From positions 1-55,299 of the forward strand of contig JAGMCH010000046.1 in the NCBI GenBank assembly GCA_023129255.1: DNA of 55,299 nucleotides, written 5' to 3'. The notes beneath the pieces are model-generated. The model was not told the origin of the DNA and made no database searches. It saw nothing but the letters and a program-made list of their open reading frames with translations. Both the position numbers and the translations under genes were made by a program. This document shows, one piece after another, positions 40,844 to 51,908 of the stretch. The stretch is from Dehalococcoidales bacterium (GTDB lineage: Bacteria; Chloroflexota; Dehalococcoidia; Dehalococcoidales; BS750m-G39). Positions within the stretch are counted from its first letter, which is position 1. Every line of letters starts with the position of its first letter.

Positions 40844-43258
40844 ATGACACAGGATAAGCCCTCAACGCCTGAATCACTAAATAACGAATACAGGGCGGAG
40901 GATATCCAGGTTCTGGAGGGGCGAGAGGCGATACGCCTCCGCCCGGGGATGTACATTGGCAGCACTGACCAGCGAGGATTACATCGTCTGGTATATGAAA
41001 TCACCTACAACAGCATTGATGAGGCTATGGCTGGCTGCTGCGACAAAGTCTGGGTCACCCTTCGCCAGGATAGCAGTGTCAAGGTAGAAGATAACGGGCG
41101 CGGCATTCCAGTGGACATTCACCCCACCACCAACATTTCTGCCTTGGAAACAGTAATGACCACACTGCATGCCGGGGCAAAATTTGGCGGGCATACATAT
41201 ATGGTATCGGGCGGGCTACACGGGGTAGGCGCCTCAGCGGTAAACGCCCTCTCCTCCTGGCTCAAGGTTGATGTCAAGCGTGACGGCAAGCTGTATCAAC
41301 AGGAATACCGGCAGGGCATCCCCTGTGGTGCGGTGGCAGTGGTTGGTGAGTCCAGCGATACCGGCACCACTATCACCTTCCTCCCTGATGAGGAGATATT
41401 CGGTAAAGCCGAATGTGAATTTAATGTCGTATGCGAGCATCTGCGGGAGCTAGCCTACTTAAACAAGGGGCTGGAAATATGCATTACGGACGAAAGGAAG
41501 GACCGGGAAAAGACCTTCTACTTTGAGGGTGGAATTACCGGCTTCGTCCGCCACCTTAATCGAAACCGTGTGGTCCGCCACCGCCGACCTATTTATATCT
41601 CCAAAATGGTGGACAGCACAGTAGTGGAGGCTGCCCTTCAATATAATGACGGTTTTTCTGAGTCCTCCTTCAGCTTTGCCAACTGTGTCAATACCGTGGA
41701 TGGAGGGACTCATCTAACCGGCTTCCGTTCGGCACTAACCCGGGTTCTCAATGACTATGCCCGTAAGAACAAGCTGCTCAAGGAGGATGAGCCCAACTTG
41801 ATAGGGGAGGATGTCAGAGAGGGTCTTACCGCCGTTATTAGCGTCAAACTGGCCGAGCCTCAGTTTGAGGGACAGACTAAAGCCAAGCTGGGCAACCCCG
41901 AGGTAAAAAGTCAGGTGGAGAGTGCCGTGGGCGAGGAACTATCCCTCTACCTTGAAGAGCACCCCGATGAAGCCAAAAGAATTATGGAAAAGTGCCTCCT
42001 TGCTGCCAAGGGCAGAGAAGCCGCCCGCAAGGCTCGGGACCTGATTGTCAAGAGGGGAAGTCTGGATACCGCCACCCTGCCCGGCAAGCTGGCTGACTGC
42101 ACGGAGAAGGAGCCCTCCCTCTGTGAATTGTATATCGTAGAGGGACCTTCAGCCGGCGGTTCAGCCAAGGAGGGAAGGAACCGTCGCTTCCAGGCTATCC
42201 TGCCCCTTAGAGGTAAAATCCTCAATGTGGAAAAGGCGCCGCCGGATAAGATGCTGGCGCACGAAGAAATCCGAGCCATCATCACCGCCCTGGGAGCCGG
42301 CATAGACGACGAATTTGACCTGTCCAAGCTCCGCTATCACCGGGTTATCCTGATGACCGACGCTGATGTCGATGGCTCTCACATCCGCACCCTGCTGCTT
42401 ACCTTCTTCTTCCGGCACATGGCCGAACTCATCAATAACGGCCACCTCTATATTGCCCAGCCCCCTCTCTACCGTGTTAGCAAAGGTAAAACTAGAGATT
42501 GGATATATTCTGAGGAAGGTCTCGGCAAATTCTTCGCCAAGAAAGCTTTCGAAAATGTGGATGTCTATTCAAAAGATGGCTCAGTTAAGTGTACTGGTGA
42601 AGAAATAGTAGAGTTTTTAGATTCTCTAAAAGAGTTGGACAACGGATTGAATTCGCTTGATAAGGAAGGTATACCCAGAGAGTTTGGGGAGTTACTTCTA
42701 ACGAAAGACAAGGAATTTCATCGCCTTGACTATTATAATCAAGAAAGTATGCTAGAGGCTATGCGCTGGTTTGAAGCAGGTGGTTTTCCAACTAGAGCAT
42801 CTTCTAATCCTATTACCGGCGAATACTGGCTAGATGTCGAATTAAAATTTGGTAATATTAAGTTTGACAGGAATTTAATTGAAAATCCAATCCTCAGAAA
42901 ATGTTTTATTGCTTATCCTAAGGTCAAACACTTTGTTGAAGGTAAATCATATAAGATTATTAAGAACAACAAGGAAATTGGTAAAGACGTTCCTTGGTAT
43001 AAAATTTTGGAATTGCTAGAAAAACACGGTGACCGTGCAGGAGTTACAATTCAGCGCTATAAAGGCCTGGGGGAGATGAGCGCCGAGCAGCTGTGGGATA
43101 CCACCATGAACCCCACCACCCGCACCCTGCTGGCAGTAAACGTAGAAGATGCCGCCAAGGCCGACCGCATATTCCACATCCTGATGGGCGATGAGGTCCC
43201 GCCCCGCAAAGCCTTCATCCAGGCTCACGCCAAGAGCGTGAGAAATTTGGATATTTAG
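40844..43258 (+). CDS. gyrB: DNA gyrase subunit B with AT-rich internal insert
   Basis: 804 aa. ATPase: [76 protein letters not shown] (usually EGDSAGG), [29 protein letters not shown] terminus: [17 protein letters not shown] and the final metal of the core. Between VSKGK (~549) and RYKGLGEM (~737) lies an insert of about 185 residues where short GyrBs have about 25. It falls in the same place as the proteobacterial GyrB insert. Its DNA is about 35 % GC by my count against ~57-63 % on either side. The frame is intact. Ribosome-binding site AGAGGTGA. Confidence 0.95.
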   Translation: MTQDKPSTPESLNNEYRAEDIQVLEGREAIRLRPGMYIGSTDQRGLHRLVYEITYNSIDEAMAGCCDKVWVTLRQDSSVKVEDNGRGIPVDIHPTTNISALETVMTTLHAGAKFGGHTYMVSGGLHGVGASAVNALSSWLKVDVKRDGKLYQQEYRQGIPCGAVAVVGESSDTGTTITFLPDEEIFGKAECEFNVVCEHLRELAYLNKGLEICITDERKDREKTFYFEGGITGFVRHLNRNRVVRHRRPIYISKMVDSTVVEAALQYNDGFSESSFSFANCVNTVDGGTHLTGFRSALTRVLNDYARKNKLLKEDEPNLIGEDVREGLTAVISVKLAEPQFEGQTKAKLGNPEVKSQVESAVGEELSLYLEEHPDEAKRIMEKCLLAAKGREAARKARDLIVKRGSLDTATLPGKLADCTEKEPSLCELYIVEGPSAGGSAKEGRNRRFQAILPLRGKILNVEKAPPDKMLAHEEIRAIITALGAGIDDEFDLSKLRYHRVILMTDADVDGSHIRTLLLTFFFRHMAELINNGHLYIAQPPLYRVSKGKTRDWIYSEEGLGKFFAKKAFENVDVYSKDGSVKCTGEEIVEFLDSLKELDNGLNSLDKEGIPREFGELLLTKDKEFHRLDYYNQESMLEAMRWFEAGGFPTRASSNPITGEYWLDVELKFGNIKFDRNLIENPILRKCFIAYPKVKHFVEGKSYKIIKNNKEIGKDVPWYKILELLEKHGDRAGVTIQRYKGLGEMSAEQLWDTTMNPTTRTLLAVNVEDAAKADRIFHILMGDEVPPRKAFIQAHAKSVRNLDI
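42490..43050 (+). other. AT-rich insert inside gyrB
   Basis: Counting lines 42541-43020 gives 168 G+C of 480 (35 %). The 60 bases from 42421 have 34 (57 %) and the 60 from 43081 have 38 (63 %). The encoded ~185 residues are rich in Lys, Asn, Ile and Glu, with [16 protein letters not shown] and [16 protein letters not shown]. No intein or transposase motifs, and the reading frame is open throughout. Confidence 0.85.
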
Positions 43259-43262
43259 AAGT

Positions 43263-43868
43263 TTACTCCCTTACATACAGCTTATGCTGTTTGATATACC
43301 TCTCCACCGGCTCGGGGACAAGCTGGGCAATAGATAGACCCCGGGCCACCCGCCGCCTGATTTCTGAGGCGTTGATATCTATCCGTGGCGCATCAAGCAG
43401 GATAACCTTCCCAGATAAGCCGGGTATAGCCGCTTCCAGAGAGTCGAGGTCGGAGGTGGGAGAGTCTACCCTGGGGACAGCCACCAGGCGGCACATTTTT
43501 ACCAGCCGGGACGGCTCGTGCCACTGGGGGAGCTGATTTAGATTGTCCCAGCCCAAGATGAAGAATAGCTCATCCCCGGCGCCAAGCTGAGCTTGAAGCT
43601 CGGCGATGGTGTCAACAGTATAGGTGGGGCCGGCTCGCTCTATCTCCATGGTGGATAGTTTGAAGTAGGGTCTAGCGGCAATGGCCAGGCGCACCATCTC
43701 CACCCGGTGTTCGGCAGGCGAGATAACGTTATTGAGCTTTAGCCACGGCTGACCGGCGGGCACAAATAAAGTCTCAGTCAGATCTAGCCTGGCTCTTGCC
43801 TCCTCAGCCACCAGGAGGTGCCCCACATGAATGGGGTCGAAGGTCCCCCCCAATACCCCGATATTCAT
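43263..43868 (-). CDS. nadD: Nicotinate-nucleotide adenylyltransferase
   Basis: 201 aa, NAD synthesis. Seen: MNIGVLGGTFDPIHVGHLLV (GxFDPxHxGH), FVPAGQPWLK, DELFFILGWDNLNQLPQW (GxD motif) and DINASEIRRRVARGL (SSTxxR-like SASEIR). The ATG at 43868 overlaps the start of the obgE stop region; the longer frame reads into obgE. Convergent with gyrB (4-bp gap). Confidence 0.95.
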   Translation of the reverse strand: MNIGVLGGTFDPIHVGHLLVAEEARARLDLTETLFVPAGQPWLKLNNVISPAEHRVEMVRLAIAARPYFKLSTMEIERAGPTYTVDTIAELQAQLGAGDELFFILGWDNLNQLPQWHEPSRLVKMCRLVAVPRVDSPTSDLDSLEAAIPGLSGKVILLDAPRIDINASEIRRRVARGLSIAQLVPEPVERYIKQHKLYVRE

Positions 43869-43869
43869 T

Positions 43870-45393
<1,524 letters not shown>

Positions 45394-46716
45394 TTAATAA
45401 CTCCGGGACTTTTGCTTAGGGTATGTTCCTTGTTGGATGTCAAAGATTTTACGTCTCAAATAAGGGTCGTCATCCATATCACTGGCTATTTTTTGACAGG
45501 CGTGGATGACAGTTGAATGGTTTCTGTTTCCCAGCTCTTGCCCAATTTGAGCTAGCGAGCAATTGGTTGTCTGTTTAATAAGATACATTGCCACCTGTCG
45601 GGCTTGGGCAGTTACCTGGTCTCTTTTCCTGCCCTTTAAGTCGGCCGGGGTTAGCTGAAAGCTATTAGCTACTGTTTCTATCATTAGTTTGGGCGTGACA
45701 GGGACGCTCTTGGCACCCTTACTGGCAATATCCTCAAGTGCCTGAGCGGCTAACTCAGGGGTAAGTAGAGCTCTGAACAGCTTGGCATAAGCGATAACTC
45801 GGTGGAGGGAACCTTCCAGTTCCCTGACGTTCTGTTTAATGCGGTGAGCGATAAACTCCAGCGCCTCCAGGGGCACATTTGCCTTTTCCTGCTCAGCCTT
45901 AGCTTGCAGGATAGCCAGGCGGGTGTCAAAATCAGGCGGTTGAATATCGGCAATTAGCCCCCACTCAAAACGGGAGCATAACCGGTCTCCCAGGTGGGGC
46001 ATGGATTTGGGTGGGCGGTCGCTGGTAATAACAATCTGGCGGTTGGTGTTATGCAGCTCATTAAAGGTGTGGAAAAAGCTTTCCTCTGTCTGCTCCTTGC
46101 CGCTGATAAAGTGGATGTCATCTATTAACAACATATCAACGCTTCTGTACTTACTGCGAAACTCATCGGTGCTTTTCTCCCGAATGGCATCTACAAACTC
46201 GTTGGTAAACTGCTCGGCGCTAACATAAAGTGCCCGGATATTGTTAGCTTGAGCCATGTGATAAATGGCATGCAACAGATGAGTCTTACCTAAACCCACT
46301 CCCCCATACATGAATAGAGGATTATAGCTATGTCCCGGATTTTCGGCTACGCTCAGAGCAGCCGCATAGGCTAAGCGGTTACTGTTGCTCACTACAAAGG
46401 AATCAAAGGTATATTTCGAATTGCAGGCGGGGTGAGCTATTTGCGAAGCCGAGGTTTCTCGTTCTGGGCTTACCTGGAAAAGGACTTTGATGTTGGGCTG
46501 GGTAAGACCGATGAGCGTTTTTTCAATCAAAGAGCGCTGGTTCTTGTCCAGGTATTCAGAGACAAAGGTATTGGGAACCCCGACAACAAACTGATTATCC
46601 TGAAAACTTAAGCCGGCAGTTTTTTCCAGCCAGGTGCGGTAGTATGGCTTGGTTACCTGGACTTGCAATTCACCTAAAGCGGCTTCCCAGATTTCTTGAG
46701 CTGACCTGGCTCCCAT
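45394..46716 (-). CDS. dnaA: Chromosomal replication initiator DnaA
   Basis: 440 aa. Domain I (1-~80), short linker, AAA+ domain with FMYGGVGLGKTHLLHA (Walker A), LLIDDIHFI (Walker B) and ITSDRPP (sensor I). Domain IV DNA-binding signature ends GNRNHSTVIHACQKI. GGAAAGGA precedes the ATG. It lies divergent from fmt, and obgE-nadD follow on the same strand. Confidence 0.97.
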   Translation of the reverse strand: MGARSAQEIWEAALGELQVQVTKPYYRTWLEKTAGLSFQDNQFVVGVPNTFVSEYLDKNQRSLIEKTLIGLTQPNIKVLFQVSPERETSASQIAHPACNSKYTFDSFVVSNSNRLAYAAALSVAENPGHSYNPLFMYGGVGLGKTHLLHAIYHMAQANNIRALYVSAEQFTNEFVDAIREKSTDEFRSKYRSVDMLLIDDIHFISGKEQTEESFFHTFNELHNTNRQIVITSDRPPKSMPHLGDRLCSRFEWGLIADIQPPDFDTRLAILQAKAEQEKANVPLEALEFIAHRIKQNVRELEGSLHRVIAYAKLFRALLTPELAAQALEDIASKGAKSVPVTPKLMIETVANSFQLTPADLKGRKRDQVTAQARQVAMYLIKQTTNCSLAQIGQELGNRNHSTVIHACQKIASDMDDDPYLRRKIFDIQQGTYPKQKSRSY

Positions 46717-47041
46717 AAAATTCCTTTCCTCTTCAACTTCTAAGATTGGCCGGTTTATGTTTATAGATTAAAGAACGTTTGACTCTCGGCAGTTAAAAAG
46801 TGTATCGTTTTAAGTTAGGGGTTTGGGGGTGGAAAACTGAAGGCGTGTTATTAGAATAACATGCCCTGCTTGTTTGATGGCAAACTTTTTGATGCTGATT
46901 GTTGGGGGTTCTTAACCCCACTTTTCCCTTGCTAAGTCCATCGGACTTAATTTTTTGCCCAATATTGAGCTGATAGATATAAAACGTGAACTTGTTGGCA
47001 AAAACTTTTAATGTTAAAATTTTAGTGCCGGGAGGTTTAAA
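46717..47041. promoter_or_regulatory. Intergenic control region between dnaA and fmt
   Basis: 325 bp, no convincing gene. It has a near-perfect 24-bp palindrome GGCGTGTTATT-ag-AATAACATGCC (46842-46865, one G-T), a GGGGTTcttAACCCC hairpin near 46910, and AAGTCC-atc-GGACTT near 46937. A DnaA-box-like GGTGGAAAA lies near 46829 (7 of 9). It could hold the dnaA promoter and further origin elements. Clean promoter hexamers were not resolved. Confidence 0.45.
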
Positions 47042-47995
47042 TTGCGATTTGTTTTCATGGGCAGTCCTGAGTTTGCCGTTCCCCCTCTTGAGCACCTTAT
47101 TCTCGGTGGGTATCAGGTGGTGGCGGTTTATACCCCGCCGGATAGACCAGCCGGTAGGGGGCGTGCCTTAGTTTCTCCTCCGGTGAAGAGGGCAGCGCTA
47201 GCTCGGGGGCTGCCGGTGGTGCAACCACCCAGTTTAAAGGAGGTGGGGGTGGTGGAGCAGCTCAGGGGCTTTAACCCCGATGCTATAGTGGTGGCTGCCT
47301 TTGGTCAAATTCTACCTCAGTCAGTTTTGGGTCTGCCACGCCTGGGGTGCATTAATATTCACCCTTCACTGCTGCCTAGATTTCGAGGTGCCTCACCGGT
47401 GGCGGCGGCTATCCTGGCTGGCGGCGAGTTTACCGGGGTTAGCATTATGTTAATGGATGAAGGTTTAGATTCCGGTCCTGTGTTAGCCAGGGCGCAGATT
47501 CCCATTTCAGCATCGGATACCACTGGCTCGCTTACCACCAAGCTGTCCTGGCTGGGGGCTGGGTTGCTGGGGGAGGTTTTGGTTGGCTGGATGAGGGGTG
47601 AGTTCACCCCCCATCCTCAGAATGAAGCCGAGGCTAGCCACTGCGGCTCAATCACCAAGGAGGAGGGTGAGATTGACTGGCATCTGCCGGCTATAGATAT
47701 ATGGCGGCGGGTTAGGGCTTTTAATCCCTGGCCAGGGTGTTACACCAGGTGGCGGGGTAAAAAACTGGATATTATCGAGGCGGTGCCTTTGACTGAGGAG
47801 AGAACCTTTAAGGTGGGGCGGGTGGTGGACCTGGCCTCGGTTCCTGAGGGGTCAAAGGCCGCTTTTGGCGTCTATACCGGGGGCGGGGTCTTGGGCATTT
47901 TGAAGGTTCAACTGGAGGGGAAGCAGGCCCTGTATGCCGCCGACTTTTTGAGAGGGCAGAGGGAGTTCATGGGGGCGGTTTTGCCGTTGCCCTGA
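47042..47995 (+). CDS. fmt: Methionyl-tRNA formyltransferase
   Basis: Formylates initiator Met-tRNA. 317 aa. Seen: MRFVFMGSPEFAVPPLE, ARGLPVVQP, NIHPSLLPRFRGASPVAAAI with the catalytic Asn/His, and MDEGLDSGPVLA (catalytic Asp). The C-terminal OB-like domain is present. The start is a TTG at 47042 with GGGAGG 7 nt upstream; no nearby ATG fits. def is not seen beside it. Confidence 0.95.
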   Translation: MRFVFMGSPEFAVPPLEHLILGGYQVVAVYTPPDRPAGRGRALVSPPVKRAALARGLPVVQPPSLKEVGVVEQLRGFNPDAIVVAAFGQILPQSVLGLPRLGCINIHPSLLPRFRGASPVAAAILAGGEFTGVSIMLMDEGLDSGPVLARAQIPISASDTTGSLTTKLSWLGAGLLGEVLVGWMRGEFTPHPQNEAEASHCGSITKEEGEIDWHLPAIDIWRRVRAFNPWPGCYTRWRGKKLDIIEAVPLTEERTFKVGRVVDLASVPEGSKAAFGVYTGGGVLGILKVQLEGKQALYAADFLRGQREFMGAVLPLP

Positions 47996-48015
47996 ACTGG
48001 CGCTCATGCTATAAT
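47987..48015 (+). promoter_or_regulatory. Promoter of the zinc metallopeptidase gene
   Basis: -35 TTGCCC (47987-47992), overlapping the fmt stop, 17-nt spacer, -10 TATAAT (48010-48015). Confidence 0.6.
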
Positions 48016-48047
48016 TAATAGTTAATTTTAATCGGTGGTGAGTGCAG

Positions 48048-48740
48048 ATGCTATGGTTTTTACTTTTTTGGATACCCCCGCTAATCTTTATGATTTGGGC
48101 GCAGTCGAGGGTATCATCGGCTTATAATAAGTATTCCAAGGTACGCAATATGAGTGGACTGACCGGGGCGCAGGCAGCACAGACCCTGCTGGAACATAAT
48201 GGTCTGCGCGATGTTAAGATTGAGGGCGCTAAGGGAAAGCTGACTGACCACTATGACCCCAGGCATAAGGTGCTGCGGTTGTCATCCGGTGTAGCCAGGA
48301 CTCCTTCCGTAGCAGCGCTGGGCATTGTCGCCCATGAGATAGGACATGCTCTCCAGGATAAAGCGGGCTATGCCCCGTTGAGGATACGGAGCGCACTGGT
48401 CCCGGCAGCTAATCTGGGCAGTCGCTTCGGCTTTATCTGTGTTTTTCTCGGCCTTATTCTATTTGCCTTTAACGTTGCCTTTGGCGAAACTCTGGCATGG
48501 GTAGGGGTATGGCTGTTTGCGGCGGCGGTAGTTTTCGCCCTGGTTACACTACCGGTGGAGTATAATGCCTCAAATCGTGCCCGCCAGATGCTACAGGCAG
48601 CGGGGCTGGTCTCGACCCAAGAGTATCAGGGAGCCAGTGCCGTTCTGTCAGCGGCTGCCCTGACCTATGTGGCGGCTTTGCTCCAGGCAGTAGCTCAGCT
48701 TTTCTTCTTTTTGTTTCTGGTGCTAGGCATGCGGAGGTAG
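48048..48740 (+). CDS. YugP-type membrane zinc metallopeptidase
   Basis: 230 aa. N-terminal TM, SGLTGAQAAQTLLEHNGL, then the zinc site VAHEIGHALQDK (HExxH), three further hydrophobic segments and a soluble LPVEYNASNRARQML. This order matches the Zn_peptidase_2/YugP family, whose substrates are unknown. GGTGGTGAG precedes the ATG at 48048; a GTG two codons earlier is the alternative. It is separated from fmt by its own promoter. Confidence 0.9.
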   Translation: MLWFLLFWIPPLIFMIWAQSRVSSAYNKYSKVRNMSGLTGAQAAQTLLEHNGLRDVKIEGAKGKLTDHYDPRHKVLRLSSGVARTPSVAALGIVAHEIGHALQDKAGYAPLRIRSALVPAANLGSRFGFICVFLGLILFAFNVAFGETLAWVGVWLFAAAVVFALVTLPVEYNASNRARQMLQAAGLVSTQEYQGASAVLSAAALTYVAALLQAVAQLFFFLFLVLGMRR

Positions 48741-48773
48741 TAGCCTTACCTCCACCGAGCTGATATTTCTCTA

Positions 48774-48802
48774 TTGCCTCACTTTAATCCAGCCTGTATA
48801 AT
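48774..48802 (+). promoter_or_regulatory. mazG promoter
   Basis: -35 TTGCCT (48774-48779), 17-nt spacer, -10 TATAAT (48797-48802), 24 nt before the ATG with AAGGAGG between. Confidence 0.6.
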
Positions 48803-48825
48803 CGGCATAACAGTGCAAGGAGGAT

Positions 48826-49608
48826 ATGTTGTCTTTACCGCAGAACCTGAGCCAGTTTGCCACCCTGGTGGATATTATCGCCAGGCTGCGGGCGCCTGAT
48901 GGCTGTCCCTGGGACAGGAAGCAGACCCATGCCTCGCTGCGGGAAAACCTGCTTGAAGAGTGCTACGAGGTGCTGGAGGCTCTGGACGAGGGGGACGCAG
49001 GGAAGCTTCGTGATGAGCTGGGCGACCTGTTGATGCAGATTGTGCTCCATACTCAGATTGCCACTGAAGCCGGGGAATTTGAGCTGGGGGATGTAATAGA
49101 GGGCATCAACGCCAAGCTAATCCATCGCCACCCCCATGTCTTTGGCTCCAAGAAGGTTAAGGATGCCGAGGAGGTGGCGCATAACTGGGAGGTGCTCAAA
49201 AAGGAGGAAAGAGAAGAAGGCGTTTCCATGCTGGAGAGCGTGCCGAAAAGTATGCCGGCTCTGGGCTACGCTCATGAAATTCAGCGCCGGGCAGCGTGGG
49301 TTGGCTTTGACTGGGAGGATGTTGACGGGGTTATTGACAAGCTGGCCGAGGAAGTCGGCGAGTTTAAGCAGGCGGAGACCGAGGAGCGGAAAGCCGGGGA
49401 GTTCGGCGACCTGTTATTTACCCTGGCTAATATTGCCCGCCGGCTGGGGATAGACTTAGAGGCGGCGCTGAGGCAGGCAAACCAGCGCTTTTACAAGCGT
49501 TTTACCTATATGGAGGAGGTCTGCCGCCAGCGGGGGCTAAACTTTGGCGATTTATCCTTTGACGAGCAAAACGCCCTGTGGGAGGAAGCCAAGAAGAAGG
49601 TAAAATAG
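48826..49608 (+). CDS. mazG: Nucleoside triphosphate pyrophosphohydrolase MazG
   Basis: 260 aa with two MazG repeats. N-terminal repeat: [45 protein letters not shown] (EExxE-x12-ExxD metal site). C-terminal repeat: [36 protein letters not shown]. Hydrolyses non-canonical and regular NTPs; in some bacteria it lowers ppGpp. Strong ribosome-binding site. tRNA-Pro lies convergent 4 bp downstream. Confidence 0.95.
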   Translation: MLSLPQNLSQFATLVDIIARLRAPDGCPWDRKQTHASLRENLLEECYEVLEALDEGDAGKLRDELGDLLMQIVLHTQIATEAGEFELGDVIEGINAKLIHRHPHVFGSKKVKDAEEVAHNWEVLKKEEREEGVSMLESVPKSMPALGYAHEIQRRAAWVGFDWEDVDGVIDKLAEEVGEFKQAETEERKAGEFGDLLFTLANIARRLGIDLEAALRQANQRFYKRFTYMEEVCRQRGLNFGDLSFDEQNALWEEAKKKVK

Positions 49609-49612
49609 AAAA

Positions 49613-49686
<74 letters not shown>

Positions 49687-49695
49687 GTACAAGTA

Positions 49696-49724
49696 ATTAT
49701 ACGCTTACCTGCCTAAGTGGGCAA
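49696..49724 (-). promoter_or_regulatory. tRNA-Pro promoter
   Basis: Minus-strand -35 TTGCCC (49719-49724), 17-nt spacer, -10 TATAAT (49696-49701), 9 nt before the mature tRNA. Confidence 0.7.
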
Positions 49725-49740
49725 GTAAAGGAGGGACAAC

Positions 49741-50700
49741 ATGCACAGGTTATTTAGAAAAGCTTTGGACAATGCAAGTGGTCAATCAAAGTCTATAATT
49801 GCTGTCATCATTGATATCAGGGACTTTTCTGGTTTCAGTCAGCGGTGCGATTCTGTTGATGTGGCAGCATTTATAAGGAAAGTGTATATGAAAATAATTG
49901 ATGACTACTTCACCTCCGTATCTTTTTACAAATCGACAGGTGACGGACTTCTCTTAACTATTCCTTGGGAGGAAGAAAACTTAGAAGAAACGTCACAGAA
50001 AGTTATTGCAAGTTGCATAGCTTGTCATTCTCAATTTGCTGAAATATGTAGTGGTGACCCCGCGATCAACTTTGAAGTTCCCAACAAAATTGGTATAGGG
50101 GTAGCAAGAGGTAGTGCTTGTCGCCTAGTTTCTGGTAAGAGAACAATTGATTACTCGGGAAGACTCCTAAATTTAACTGCCCGATTGACTGACCTTGCCA
50201 GACCTTCAGGTATTGTTATTGATGGAGCCTTTGTTATTGATTTATTAACGGAGGAGCAGCAGAAGATTTTTGAAGAAGATAAAGTGTATTTAAAGGGGAT
50301 TCATGAAGAAGAACCAATAAAAATATATTACACTCCTGAATTTACTATAATTTCAAAATATAATAAACAGCCGATCGTGTCTAAAAGATGGCGAGAGCAA
50401 ACTGATGTCAAACTCTTTAAAGATTTACTAAAGCTAGGCCAGTTTTTTTTCTATTATTTAGATAGTGAGCCCCTTAGCCCAGATGACGTAGTAGTTAACA
50501 TTAAGCATGATAAAATCATTAACGGGGAAGCTCGTCCAGAGTATTATAGAACCTACGATTTTAGCGGATTTAATTATAAATTAGATAGAGGTAGGCCTCG
50601 TGTAGCTGTGGATTTCCCAAAGCTTTGCGAAAAGCTAGAGCAGGAAGGAGTTAAAGAAGATATGGAGATTACTATTACGGTTGCTTATGTTGAAAAATAG
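49741..50700 (+). CDS. Class III nucleotidyl (adenylate) cyclase with unrecognised C-terminal domain
   Basis: 319 aa. Cyclase core at 15-160: metal Asp in IDIRDFSGF (D25), STGDGLL (D68), then GIGVARGSA and DYSGRLLNLTARLTDLA with Asn144 and Arg148. K64 and D137 align with the Lys/Asp pair that selects adenine in classic adenylate cyclases. Residues ~205-319 form a separate, probably beta-rich domain (FKDLLKLGQFFFYYL ... MEITITVAYV) that I do not recognise; it may be a sensor. GC is about 37 % in four lines I counted against 62 % in one line of apgM next door. AAAGGAGGG precedes the ATG. No membrane segment. Confidence 0.82.
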   Translation: MHRLFRKALDNASGQSKSIIAVIIDIRDFSGFSQRCDSVDVAAFIRKVYMKIIDDYFTSVSFYKSTGDGLLLTIPWEEENLEETSQKVIASCIACHSQFAEICSGDPAINFEVPNKIGIGVARGSACRLVSGKRTIDYSGRLLNLTARLTDLARPSGIVIDGAFVIDLLTEEQQKIFEEDKVYLKGIHEEEPIKIYYTPEFTIISKYNKQPIVSKRWREQTDVKLFKDLLKLGQFFFYYLDSEPLSPDDVVVNIKHDKIINGEARPEYYRTYDFSGFNYKLDRGRPRVAVDFPKLCEKLEQEGVKEDMEITITVAYVEK

Positions 50701-50711
50701 GTTACTATTTG

Positions 50712-51908
50712 ATGAAATATGGAATAGTGATAATTGACGGCGCTGCCGGCTCACCGTTACCTGAGCGTGGGGGCAAGACCTGCCTCGAGCTGGCTCAGAC
50801 CCCCAACCTTGATGCCACGGCTGGGGAAGGCGTGGTGGGGCTTGTCCGCACCGTGCCAGCGGGGATGGAGCCCTCCAGCGCCTGCGCCTGTATGTCGGTG
50901 CTGGGCTACGACCCCAAGGTCTATTACCGGGGGCGGAGTGCCATTGAAGCCCGGAGCCTGGACATCCCCATTGGCGAGGGGGAGGTCGTTTTCCGCTGCA
51001 ATCTGGTGGCGGTTCGGGATGGCAAAATGTGGAGCTACAGCGCCGGCTATATCAGCACCGAGGAGGCAAAACAGCTTATTGCTGCTTTAAATGATAGCTT
51101 AAGCGACGATAATGTCCACTTTTACCCCGGCGTCAGCTACCGGCATATCTTAAAGCTCAAGGGGCAGGAAGATACGCTCTCGGCTACCTGCACCCCACCG
51201 CATGATATCCCAGGTAAGCCTGTTGATGAGGTTATGCCCAGGGGTAAGGGAAGTGATATCTTGCGAGAGCTGATGAAGCGCTCGGAGGCGGCGCTCCGGG
51301 ACCATCCGGTGAATGTGGAGCGGAGGTCCCGCGGTGATATCCCGGCGACCATGATTTGGCTTTTCTGGGGCAGTGGCCAGGTGCCTGATATGCCCCAATT
51401 CAGGCAGGTCTATGGTCTTGGTGCTGCCCTCACCTCCGGGGTTGACCTGCTGCGGGGCTTGGCCAAGATGGTGGGGATGAAAGTTCTGAATATACCCGGG
51501 GTGACCGATGGCCTGGATAATGACTATGCGGCTCAAGCCGTCGGCGCCCTAGAAGCGCTTGAAGAGCGTGATTTGGTGGTTATCCACATTGAAGCGCCCG
51601 ATGAGGCAGCCCACGCCGGCTCCATTGATGATAAAATAGAGGCTATCCAAAAGGTGGATGGGGAGGTTATCAGTCGGCTGCGCTCCTGGGGTGGGGGCGA
51701 CCTTCGGCTGCTGGTTATGCCCGACCACCCCACCCCGATTAAGACCCGGACCCACAGTCCGGAGCCGGTGCCCTTTCTATTGTGGGGGGCAGGTTTTAAC
51801 TCAAATGGGGCAAAAAGATTCACCGAGGCTGAAGCTGAGAGCACTGGTCTTTTTATCGACGATGGGTATAAAATAATGGGTAGGCTGATAGGAGAGGTTA
51901 AAAGTTAA
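50712..51908 (+). CDS. apgM: Cofactor-independent phosphoglycerate mutase, archaeal type
   Basis: Interconverts 3- and 2-phosphoglycerate. 398 aa. Seen: YGIVIIDGAAGSPLPERGGK, MEPSSACACMSVLGYDP (active-site Ser), YYRGRSAIEA, FRCNLVAV, VVIHIEAPDEAAHAG and LVMPDHPTPIKTRTH (metal-binding). This is the ApgM form, distinct from dPGM and from bacterial GpmI. Start ATG at 50712 with a TTG immediately before; no clear ribosome-binding site. Its stop overlaps the lysC start (TAATG). This pairing with lysC is one I associate with Dehalococcoidia. Confidence 0.95.
   Translation: MKYGIVIIDGAAGSPLPERGGKTCLELAQTPNLDATAGEGVVGLVRTVPAGMEPSSACACMSVLGYDPKVYYRGRSAIEARSLDIPIGEGEVVFRCNLVAVRDGKMWSYSAGYISTEEAKQLIAALNDSLSDDNVHFYPGVSYRHILKLKGQEDTLSATCTPPHDIPGKPVDEVMPRGKGSDILRELMKRSEAALRDHPVNVERRSRGDIPATMIWLFWGSGQVPDMPQFRQVYGLGAALTSGVDLLRGLAKMVGMKVLNIPGVTDGLDNDYAAQAVGALEALEERDLVVIHIEAPDEAAHAGSIDDKIEAIQKVDGEVISRLRSWGGGDLRLLVMPDHPTPIKTRTHSPEPVPFLLWGAGFNSNGAKRFTEAEAESTGLFIDDGYKIMGRLIGEVKS

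Noticed and set aside
42490-43050. Intein in gyrB
   Set aside because: No Cys/Ser at an entry splice site, no His-Asn exit motif and no homing endonuclease motif. The position fits the known GyrB insert domain.
46793-47095. 100-residue minus-strand ORF upstream of dnaA
   Set aside because: It overlaps fmt, has low-complexity composition, crosses three hairpins and lacks a ribosome-binding site.
49741-50700. Pycsar uridylate cyclase (PycC) with effector
   Set aside because: K64 and D137 fit adenine recognition, and no TIR, TM or cyclic-nucleotide-binding effector is adjacent. I kept it only as a cyclase.
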